Assembly (NCBI GenBank): GCA_964539805.1
Contig: CAZIKN010000042.1
Coordinates: 1 to 43,474 of the forward strand
From: M3007 sp964539805
GTDB lineage: Bacteria; Bacteroidota; Bacteroidia; Chitinophagales; Saprospiraceae
DNA length: 43,474 nucleotides
Direction: 5' to 3'
Position numbers and translations under genes: made by a program. The notes beneath the pieces were generated by a model. The model was not told where the DNA came from. It saw only the letters and a list, made by a program, of their open reading frames with translations, and made no database searches. Positions 1-6,661 of the stretch are shown here, one piece after another. Every line of letters begins with the position of its first letter. The stretch's first letter is position 1.

Positions 1-114
1 AAAAAAAAGTTTGTACACCAAAAAGCCGCCGACGCACAGCAGGGCAAGCAGCATCAGTTGTTTGCCAAAAGAAGAAGAACCAGTGCCGCCGGGGTCAGGT
101 TGTTGGTAGGCCAT
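1..114 (-). CDS. Partial membrane protein, N-terminus only
   Basis: An open frame runs from an ATG (complement of 112-114) off the left edge of the window, giving 38 codons. The first 19 residues are Gly/Ser/Pro-rich and polar (start MAYQQPDPGG). They are followed by one hydrophobic segment of about 17 residues (MLLALLCVGGFLVYKLFF), which looks like a transmembrane anchor with a short cytoplasmic N-terminus. The family cannot be named from this fragment. The clean start and typical membrane segment support a real gene. Confidence 0.55.
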   Translation of the reverse strand, partial: MAYQQPDPGGTGSSSFGKQLMLLALLCVGGFLVYKLFF

Positions 115-274
115 ATCTGTGTATGTTGTCGTGATTGATTGGCCCAAAGGTAGGGAATAGCGCAAATAACCCTTGATCTTACAAGGCTAAGTACCAACAC
201 AAAAATGATATTGTTTTTTTCATGTTATATAATAGCGAAGGTTAAACCGTAAAGGCTCTTGGCTTTTACCGTTT

Positions 275-850
275 TTAAAACTTTGTTTTAGGTTGAATAT
301 CAGGATTAATGACCATGCCCTCAAAAGGCGTAAAAGAAACATAGGCAAGACCTTTTTTATCTTTTACCGTATTTCGATCTATTCGTACTGGAAAGTAATG
401 GCGTTCAGTTGGGTTGACATACAGATAGTCATAGCCCATTGATAATTGAAAATAACCATCTTGATAATGCCCCATCATACCCTCAGTTCCCATTGTTCTG
501 TCATGATACACGGGAATCTGAAAATCCTGTATTTGATTTTTTTTGCAATCAATCACAAAAAAACCGCCCGGACGCACATCAAGGCCCTCATCCCAAGCGA
601 AGCCCAATGAGTAATAACCCAAAATAAATTTTCCATCCAAAGATGACCATGCATGACCCACTAACCTATCTGGCATCAATATCTCATACTCGATGTTTCC
701 TTGACTATTATAGAGTCTTAGGTACGAACAATCCAAAAGTGAATTGGGGCTGGGGGTGCTCGAGTTGTACCCATATACAACTTTGGCATGTCGGTCATAA
801 ACCGAGGCAGTTTCTATGTGGATTATTTCCCTTATGTATCTCATTCGCAT
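275..850 (-). CDS. Hypothetical protein, 191 aa
   Basis: The frame starts at ATG 850 (MRMRYIREI) and has no signal peptide or membrane segment. The sequence is rich in aromatic and beta-forming residues. Stretches such as SSLDGKFILGYYSLG followed by GGFFVIDCKKNQI resemble a propeller blade in which a value is read out and stored, but no family is recognised. An imperfect hairpin (arms 245-253 and 265-273, one mismatch) lies just after the stop and could help end transcription, though it has no T tract. The upstream gene on the same strand ends about 50 bp away, so the two may be co-transcribed. Function unknown. Confidence 0.6.
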   Translation of the reverse strand: MRMRYIREIIHIETASVYDRHAKVVYGYNSSTPSPNSLLDCSYLRLYNSQGNIEYEILMPDRLVGHAWSSLDGKFILGYYSLGFAWDEGLDVRPGGFFVIDCKKNQIQDFQIPVYHDRTMGTEGMMGHYQDGYFQLSMGYDYLYVNPTERHYFPVRIDRNTVKDKKGLAYVSFTPFEGMVINPDIQPKTKF

Positions 851-902
851 AGAAAATAGATTTAAAAGGTGAAAGAAAAATTAATTCAAAATTCGTCCGC
901 TA

Positions 903-1544
903 TTACTGCCGTGGATACACCCACGCAGCATAATTGAGCAGCACGGTATCGCCCGCTTGCAGTTTGTGTTTTGTGCGGACGGATTCAACTGCGGCAGCTG
1001 GATTGCCTTCGTCACATACGTTATCCGTATCATACGACCCATGCTTCTTCTTGTTGAAAAAAGCATCAAAATAGGTGTACTCAGTTGTTTTCAGGCAAAT
1101 CCACAAATTGTTTTTGTTGGCATCATGACGCGTCACAAGAAAAAGTTCACCATCATAGTAAAACTGTAGTTCGTCACCAACAGTTTTATACGTAACCAAG
1201 GCTTCAGAAGGTACTATGTTCAAATATTTAAAGGTGTAGACTTTTGCCATAGAGTCGTTGAGTAATTCCACTTGTTCTAATTCAAACTCTAAATCATATA
1301 TATCAATTGCCTCTTTGAGATACTCATCGGCATAGCGTATATAAGAACCCGAATTGGAAGGTATCTCAGTGGAGCCGTTTGAGTTGAGTACAAATAATTT
1401 GGGCGGCTTGAAATCCAATCTTTCGTACTTGTAAAGGATGGGGTACTGTTCTTCGGGTGGCGGCAGCTGCTCATCAGGCGAACAGTTAGTAGCCAATCTA
1501 GCCAGGAGTGCAAGGCTTACTGCATGAAGCATAAGTTTAAGCAT
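903..1544 (-). CDS. Hypothetical lipoprotein, 213 aa
   Basis: The ATG at 1544 is preferred over a TTG 33 bases upstream because it opens a signal peptide (MLKLMLHAVSLALLARLATNC). The Cys after Ala-Thr-Asn is a plausible, non-canonical lipidation site, so the protein is probably exported and may be anchored. The mature part is acidic, with a Pro/Glu-rich linker (PPPEEQYP) and then mostly beta-type sequence. No domain is recognised. It lies upstream of the 191-residue hypothetical gene on the same strand. A palindrome at 1576-1595 sits just upstream and could be its operator. Function unknown. Confidence 0.6.
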   Translation of the reverse strand: MLKLMLHAVSLALLARLATNCSPDEQLPPPEEQYPILYKYERLDFKPPKLFVLNSNGSTEIPSNSGSYIRYADEYLKEAIDIYDLEFELEQVELLNDSMAKVYTFKYLNIVPSEALVTYKTVGDELQFYYDGELFLVTRHDANKNNLWICLKTTEYTYFDAFFNKKKHGSYDTDNVCDEGNPAAAVESVRTKHKLQAGDTVLLNYAAWVYPRQ

Positions 1545-1575
1545 GAGGAAAAAATTGAAAAGGTGAAAAATGTTC

Positions 1576-1595
1576 AACGTTCTATCAGGAACGTT
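1576..1595. promoter_or_regulatory. Perfect palindrome AACGTTC-N6-GAACGTT
   Basis: Two 7-base arms are exact inverted repeats with a 6-base spacer (TATCAG). The centre is about 42 bases upstream of the lipoprotein start at 1544. The geometry suits a dimeric regulator site or a short leader hairpin. No cognate regulator is identified. Confidence 0.3.
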
Positions 1596-1781
1596 TTATG
1601 GTACAAAGCAATGAGGTAGTGGCAATCAACGGCTGAACTAAGTATCAAGCGGAGTCAAAGGAATATCAGTTGTGGTGGCTCGGCGAGTATTCGTTTTGGT
1701 ATTAGTCGTTAAAGAACTGATGGATAGATGCGCAACGATGGGCGGCCGCGCCACACCGTTTCAGCATTGAGGAACGACGAA

Positions 1782-1841
1782 AGCATGTTGTCCCATTCCT
1801 CATTCGGTGACTTCTACCGAACAGGAGTGGTACAACATGCT
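1782..1841. repeat. Long imperfect hairpin, 27/26-nt arms
   Basis: Arms 1782-1808 and 1816-1841 are inverted repeats around a 7-base loop. Ten outer bases (AGCATGTTGT) match exactly and the inner part has a few mismatches and one bulge. A run of T (1845-1850) follows on the plus strand, as in an intrinsic terminator. The flanking genes both run on the minus strand, however, so a terminator in this orientation has no obvious client. It may be a palindromic intergenic repeat. The rest of 1596-1863 holds no recognisable gene. Confidence 0.45.
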
Positions 1842-1863
1842 CCATTTTTTAATCAATAGCCTT

Positions 1864-2067
1864 TTACTTCACCGGACAGGTAGAAAATCCAAAAAGACTA
1901 TACAAAGGGCAAAAACTAACAAGGCTGGTAAGGGTAAAAATACCGGCTGCGGCCAGGGCCACGATTCCTATGGTGCCCGTCAAAGTGCCATTTACATATA
2001 AGAAAACAGCAACAGCTGCGATGAGCAGGCGAATGATGCGATCAGCAGAACCCATGTTCTTTTTCAT
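1864..2067 (-). CDS. DUF2892 (YgaP-type) small membrane protein, 67 aa
   Basis: The protein has the layout of the DUF2892/YgaP transmembrane family. A short N-terminus with a G-x-x-D-R-I-I-R motif is followed by two membrane segments (about residues 12-29 and 32-50) and a C-terminal C-P-L-Y-x-x-x-G-x-x-T-C motif. In other bacteria this domain is often fused to or located beside rhodanese or persulfide-handling proteins, and the paired Cys fit thiol chemistry, but no direct role is established here. It starts 12 bp after the stop of a 35-codon membrane-peptide gene and lies downstream of a Crp/Fnr gene. A CRP-type palindrome precedes the two small genes, so they are probably an operon under that regulator. 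Confidence 0.85.
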   Translation of the reverse strand: MKKNMGSADRIIRLLIAAVAVFLYVNGTLTGTIGIVALAAAGIFTLTSLVSFCPLYSLFGFSTCPVK

Positions 2068-2079
2068 AACAACGAAATT

Positions 2080-2187
2080 TTAGGTAGGTGAAACGATTTG
2101 CTTGATCAACAAGGTGAGAAGTGCAATGATGCCCACACAAAGCAGGCAGATCAATACAAATTTGAGCCAAACGGGCAGTTTTTTCAT
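2080..2187 (-). CDS. Small membrane peptide, 35 aa
   Basis: A 36-codon frame starts at ATG 2187, with AAGG a few bases upstream as a modest ribosome site. The product begins MKKLPVWLKFVLICLLC and is a single hydrophobic helix (about residues 7-28) with positive charges at both ends. It fills the gap between the Crp/Fnr gene and the DUF2892 gene, whose start is 12 bp downstream, and it is the first frame after the CRP-type operator. Size, composition and spacing suggest a genuine small protein, possibly a partner of the DUF2892 protein. No family is recognised. Confidence 0.55.
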   Translation of the reverse strand: MKKLPVWLKFVLICLLCVGIIALLTLLIKQIVSPT

Positions 2188-2234
2188 TACCTTATTGATT
2201 ATGAGACAAAAATGCTTACCTCAAGACCCAAACC

Positions 2235-2254
2235 AATGTGACCTTCATCACATT
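2235..2254. promoter_or_regulatory. CRP-type operator AATGTGA-N6-TCACATT
   Basis: A perfect palindrome with 7-base arms and a 6-base spacer contains the classical TGTGA-N6-TCACA site. It abuts the stop codon of the Crp/Fnr gene and its centre is 57 bases upstream of the small-peptide start. A weak Bacteroidota -7 box on the minus strand (CATTTTTG, 2207-2214) would place the centre roughly 42 bases before the start of transcription, which is the position for class II activation. The recognition helix of the adjacent regulator carries the R-E-x3-R residues known to read this half-site in E. coli CRP. Confidence 0.7.
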
Positions 2255-2907
2255 CACAAAAATATTTCTATTAAACCTCTGCCGTGTTTCAGGTAACCTT
2301 TTTGCTCAAATTGCCGGATAAGCCTTGAGATCACTTCACGCGAAGCATTTAGGTCATCAGCAATCTGTTGTTGCGAAATATGCAGGATGCGACTGTTTAG
2401 TGCGGTTGCTTTTTCCTGCAAATAATGTTTCAGTCTTTCATCAAGTTGTTGAAAAACAACACTTTCCAAAGTGTGTAGCAGTTCGTCGAAACGGTACCCA
2501 AAACTGTCAAAAGCAAATTTTTGCCAGCTGGGAAAACGGCGGGTGGCCTCATGAATCAATTCAGCGGGTAGAAGATACAAACCGGAAGGCTCTAATGTTA
2601 CGGCGTTGATACGGCTTGCCTCGGCTTTGTAGCAAGCACTAAGGGTCATGGCGCAGGTTTCGCCAGGCAAAATATAATACAAAAAAATCTCCCGTCCCTC
2701 GGCATCTTCCCGGCTAACCTTGATCGAACCACTTAATAGCAAGGGGACATGGCGTACCAGCCCACCAACCCGCATGATCTGTGTATCCGCTTCAAAAATT
2801 TTGAAGGCCGCATGCTGCATAAACCACGAGACAAAATCATGTTGGTCAAATGCGGGAAACTGCTGCCTTAATGCCTGAACGCCAGGGACGGAAGACTCCA
2901 TTGTCAA
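2254..2907 (-). CDS. Crp/Fnr family transcriptional regulator, 217 aa
   Basis: The protein has an N-terminal cyclic-nucleotide-binding-like beta barrel (about residues 20-140) and a C-terminal winged helix-turn-helix (about 150-217). The barrel lacks an obvious cAMP phosphate cassette and the cysteines of an Fnr iron-sulfur cluster, so the signal is unknown. The recognition helix reads N-A-S-R-E-V-I-S-R (R190, E191, R195), the same R-E-x3-R pattern that E. coli CRP uses on TGTGA. A perfect TGTGA-N6-TCACA palindrome lies directly downstream, before two small membrane-protein genes. The start is 4 bp after the stop of a DUF2911 gene, indicating co-transcription. It likely controls the neighbouring small-protein operon. 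Confidence 0.9.
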   Translation of the reverse strand: MTMESSVPGVQALRQQFPAFDQHDFVSWFMQHAAFKIFEADTQIMRVGGLVRHVPLLLSGSIKVSREDAEGREIFLYYILPGETCAMTLSACYKAEASRINAVTLEPSGLYLLPAELIHEATRRFPSWQKFAFDSFGYRFDELLHTLESVVFQQLDERLKHYLQEKATALNSRILHISQQQIADDLNASREVISRLIRQFEQKGYLKHGRGLIEIFL

Positions 2908-2911
2908 TATA

Positions 2912-3754
2912 TTATTTGCCCGCGCATTGTTTCAAAATTTTTTCGCCGCGCTTTACATAAGAGACATCGCCTTCTTTTGTTGCCATCTCCACAGTCATTT
3001 TAGCATCTTCGGCGGCTTTGGCGCATTGGCCCAATTTGGCCAGTATATTGGCGCGCAGGTTGTAGGTCCAATATTGTTTGTCCTTTTCAACTACTTTGTT
3101 GGCCCAGCCCAGGGCTGAGTTCAGGTCAAGGTTGTTGTCCAAATAATATTCTGCTGCATCAAAATAGGTGTCTGTAGAACAATCAGCCTTGGCCGTTTTT
3201 TCTTTGATCTCGGCCATGATTTTATCGTGCGTGTTTTGTTCTACTTTCATACGCACACTTGTTTTTTCCCATGACAGCACTATATCTGCGGTATTTTTTC
3301 CGGTTTGCTCAATGGCGATGGTCATATTTTCGACCAAGCCCTTTGTTTTTTCAGGCTTCACATTGAAGCGCAACACGTCTTTTGCGCTGTCATACTGATA
3401 GGCACCCCATTGTTTGCTATCCGAGTTGAGGGCAATAGCCCACTGGTTTTTCCCGGGAAAAGAGTACCAGCCATAGGTGCCGGCGGCGAGCTTCTTGCCT
3501 TCCACCATCACGTCATCATCAAATTTGATGGTGGTGATTTTGTTGGCTCCCGTGCGCCATACTTTATCAAAAGGAACCAGGTCGCCAAAGATTTTGCGGC
3601 CACGCACGGCAGGGCGGCTGTACTCCACCGTGATCTTGGTCAGGCCTACCGCTTGGGTCAAGGTAGCGTTTGGGCTGGATGCCGGCGTCTTGATTTGTGC
3701 AAACAATGCACTGATGGTCAGTGTAAAGAAACTGACGAGTAATACGTTTTTCAT
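2912..3754 (-). CDS. DUF2911 domain-containing secreted protein, 280 aa
   Basis: A Sec signal peptide (MKNVLLVSFFTLTISALFAQ) is followed by a DUF2911 domain (about residues 22-175) with the family's SPNATLTQ, VEYSRPAVRGRKIFG and VWRTGANK motifs. A TPR-like helical tail (about 190-280) contains YLDNNLDLNSALGWANK. DUF2911 proteins are common periplasmic proteins of Bacteroidota and their biochemical role is not established. The Crp/Fnr gene begins 4 bp downstream, so the two form one transcript. Upstream on the minus strand, TACCTTTA (one mismatch to TAnnTTTG) could be a -7 box. Confidence 0.9.
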   Translation of the reverse strand: MKNVLLVSFFTLTISALFAQIKTPASSPNATLTQAVGLTKITVEYSRPAVRGRKIFGDLVPFDKVWRTGANKITTIKFDDDVMVEGKKLAAGTYGWYSFPGKNQWAIALNSDSKQWGAYQYDSAKDVLRFNVKPEKTKGLVENMTIAIEQTGKNTADIVLSWEKTSVRMKVEQNTHDKIMAEIKEKTAKADCSTDTYFDAAEYYLDNNLDLNSALGWANKVVEKDKQYWTYNLRANILAKLGQCAKAAEDAKMTVEMATKEGDVSYVKRGEKILKQCAGK

Positions 3755-3860
3755 AAAAAATAGTTGTTTAGGGGGTAAAGGTAAAGCGAAACAGCTGGCT
3801 TTTTAAAATAAAAAGTATTATAAGGCGTGATAAAACGGAACAACAGGGATACGCATTATT

Positions 3861-5297
3861 TCAATATGCAATGGCCCTGATTTTGTGTTCAATCCAGCTG
3901 CGTTCAGGCAAAACGGGCGATTCAGCCATCATTTTTTGCAATACTTTAAGGCTCTTTTCTCGTTCCTGCTTTGATTTATAAATAGAATAAGCGGCCTGAA
4001 TAAATGCCTTGCTGCCCTCCATGTGATGCTCGGAAATGATGTTTTTATTGACGGAAAGGAACTTGCGGAAGGTATTGATTTGATCCAAAAATGTTTCAAT
4101 ATATCCAAGTTCAAGGTAGATTTTAAGCCTTAGCCGTCTTTCGGAGAGTTTCAACTGTATATCCTTAAAATAGGCTCCGTTTAGCGCGTTTAAGGCTGCA
4201 TCATACTCCCTGTTTTCAAAAAACAGAATACTTTGGCAGAACAGGCGGATGTCGGGGCTTTTTTCCGAACTGGGGTCTAATTTGGCTTCAAATTCCCGAA
4301 AAAAAGTGTTCGCCCAGGCAATTTCTCTTTGTTGAATGGCCACATATATAATGTTCAAAAAGTTGATGGGGTAAATAAAACCTTCTGTGAGCAGGCAGCC
4401 TGCCTCCATTTGCGCCTTGTGCAGATGCATCAATTCCCTAAGGTATTCTTCCTGATCAGGAAATGCCTTTCGGGCTGAATGAGAGAGGTAAATAAAGATG
4501 GTTTGATTTTCTGGTATGGATAGATAGGGGGCATGCTCTCTCTGCGCAATTTTTAATGCCAGGTAACAGGATTTATTTTCTGGTTCATTAAGTAAGGCCA
4601 ATGCTTTTCCCCAGATAAGGGTAGCAGCGTCTATTTGTTGTTCCCTCAAAGCCAGCAACTCAGCGATGGCATTGATTTCTTTAAGGTCATACGCCTGACC
4701 AGATACCATTGCATGATTAGTCATGTGGCACAAACATTCTAATTTTGCCCTCAGGTAATAGTGGTCCAATGCTGTATTTACCTTTGACAAATCAAACTTT
4801 TCGGCAACCAGGTTGGAGGTCGAAACCAGTTTAGCCTGTTCATATTCAATCAGATAAGCACTGTGAGCCTTATATTCATCTTTCAGCGGATATTTTGCCT
4901 GCGCGATATTCATATCCCGCAATGCTGCTTCCTCCCACTCCGGTTTGTGCATTTTTCGGTACCATTTTTTTCTGAAGTAGGCTCCTTCAAAAGGGTGTTC
5001 ACTCAATGATTCATGCTCTAAGTAGTGCTCACCCAATTTAAGTAATTTAGAGGATAGTTTGGTAATAGCCTCCTTGGCATCGGGCAGGGGCAGGGAGGAT
5101 TTAAAGATAAAAGTATATGCATTTTGGTAGCTCAATGACGGATGGTTGAACTTGGGCGCAAATGGCAGCAAGTACTCCATCAGTGCTATCAGATGCTGAT
5201 TGGTATTGAAATATGGTGACTTCAAAAAAAGCAAAAGCCGTTCTAATTGTGCACCAGTTAACAGCATTAAAAACCTAATCAGTTTATTATTTAGCAT
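3861..5297 (-). CDS. Large hypothetical protein, helical repeat type, 478 aa
   Basis: ATG 5297 (MLNNKLIRFL) is taken as the start. A TTG 84 bases upstream adds a segment without family character. The N-terminal block (LERLLLFLKSPYFN, then a P-F-A-P-K-F segment) is a pattern I associate with large uncharacterised Bacteroidota proteins. The remainder is nearly all amphipathic helix with alternating aromatic and Ala positions, consistent with a TPR-like solenoid. There is no signal peptide, membrane segment or catalytic motif, so it is probably a cytoplasmic scaffold. It is divergent from the T9SS gene at 5569. Function unknown. Confidence 0.75.
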   Translation of the reverse strand: MLNNKLIRFLMLLTGAQLERLLLFLKSPYFNTNQHLIALMEYLLPFAPKFNHPSLSYQNAYTFIFKSSLPLPDAKEAITKLSSKLLKLGEHYLEHESLSEHPFEGAYFRKKWYRKMHKPEWEEAALRDMNIAQAKYPLKDEYKAHSAYLIEYEQAKLVSTSNLVAEKFDLSKVNTALDHYYLRAKLECLCHMTNHAMVSGQAYDLKEINAIAELLALREQQIDAATLIWGKALALLNEPENKSCYLALKIAQREHAPYLSIPENQTIFIYLSHSARKAFPDQEEYLRELMHLHKAQMEAGCLLTEGFIYPINFLNIIYVAIQQREIAWANTFFREFEAKLDPSSEKSPDIRLFCQSILFFENREYDAALNALNGAYFKDIQLKLSERRLRLKIYLELGYIETFLDQINTFRKFLSVNKNIISEHHMEGSKAFIQAAYSIYKSKQEREKSLKVLQKMMAESPVLPERSWIEHKIRAIAY

Positions 5298-5568
5298 ATT
5301 CTGCTTATGGTCAACGCAACGAGGTTTTGAGCCCACTCGCGTCTGTAAATCTTTAAAAATCAGGTAAATCAATCCTGACAATCTTCAAAACCACTTAAAT
5401 CCGGGAATAAAAATGACTTATGGCAGCAAAACACCTTAGTCTTTCCATTATTGCCCAAGGCCTTTTTTAGTTTTGCGAAGGATTTTAACAGAAAAAAGTA
5501 ATGTCATTTAAGCCTCTTGTTGATGCAATTTTGTGGCAATTTTCAATAACTTTTTAATATTCAGTGCT
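5298..5568. other. Divergent intergenic region
   Basis: This AT-rich stretch lies between divergent genes and must hold both promoters. No exact TAnnTTTG box, operator palindrome or small gene was found; CAATTTTG at 5526-5533 is a weak -7 candidate for the plus-strand gene. Confidence 0.4.
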
Positions 5569-6568
5569 ATGAGACGAGTACAAATACTGTTTTGGCTTGC
5601 ATTTGCAATTTTTTCATCCTTTCATGCCCCCTTGGCAGCCCAAACTTGCCCGGATCCCCAAAATTTAAGCATTGTCATTGACAATTCTTCTCCGCCTGTA
5701 GCAAACGTAAGCTGGTCTGTTCCCCCCCGGCAGTGGCGTCATCGGGTACACTTTAGTTTATTCTATCAACGGCGGCGCGCCAGTAACGGTTAATCTGCCC
5801 CCTTCTCCTACTGCTTACTCAGTTAGTTTGCCAAGAGCATGGGAAACCCTGGAGGTATCCCTTACCTCTATTTGTGATAACGGCGGAAGCTCGCGAACAG
5901 TTGGTATCCGAACCACCAACATCATCATTATTGACGTAGTGATGCGAGACGCATCCTTGCAACAAACCGTTTGTACCGAACCTTGTGCCAAAAGCACCCA
6001 TTTTTATTATGGAACACGCGGATCAGGGCTAAAAGAGTCGGATCAAGAAGCCCGTGAACTGGCTCAAAAATGGGCCGGGGATAAAAAAATAGCCGAGCCA
6101 CCTGCAAAAAACGAAACGCCATTCAACGCTTATGAAACATTTAGAAACAGCCTTTTTTGCAACTGCATGAGCAACAATGGCAATGATTACAGCAACCAAA
6201 CTTCGATAAATGTCTGTCACTTGGTGGCAAGAGAGTATTTAGATGCAACACTTTACAACCTTACGCCATGCAGCAGCATTGGTCGGGAAAAACCTGCGGA
6301 CAATACTACCCTTGCTCAAACCGATTGGCATTTGGAGTGCACACCCAATCCGATACAAGATCAACTGCTTATCAAAAGCCAGCAAACTGAGGAGCAAACA
6401 CCTTATAATTATTTGATTATGAATACAAATGGCCAAATTATAGCGAAAGGAGAGGACGTATCCGGTGACCATACTATAAATACTTCTTTATGGGCCTCCG
6501 GTTTGTATTTTGTAAAAGCTAGCGCAAAAAATGGCCTGCAAAAGGCATTTCGTTTGATAAAGATTTGA
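5569..6568 (+). pseudogene. Fn3-like T9SS type A secreted protein, frameshifted in a C7 tract
   Basis: Translation from ATG 5569 gives a signal peptide (MRRVQILFWLAFAIFSSF...LAAQ) and the start of a fibronectin-III-like domain. The frame then breaks at seven Cs (5722-5728) and stops at 5793. With six Cs the reading continues through the rest of the Fn3-like domain (GVIGYTLVYSINGGAPVTV), a Cys-rich segment (CTEPCAK..., FCNCMSNN) and a T9SS type A sorting domain (about residues 260-332, beginning CTPNPIQDQLLIKS and ending in KAFRLIKI). The restored product is 332 residues. The downstream part has intact coding character, so the shift is recent, a sequencing error, or a homopolymer switch. The function of the Cys-rich part is unknown. 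Confidence 0.75.
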
Positions 6569-6661
6569 TGGAGATTTTGTTCAAAACTTGTAATTGTTCG
6601 TAAACAGGCAGGCAGGACATTTTTGTGCCACAATAAATTGTTTCACAAAATTTTTGTCTTT

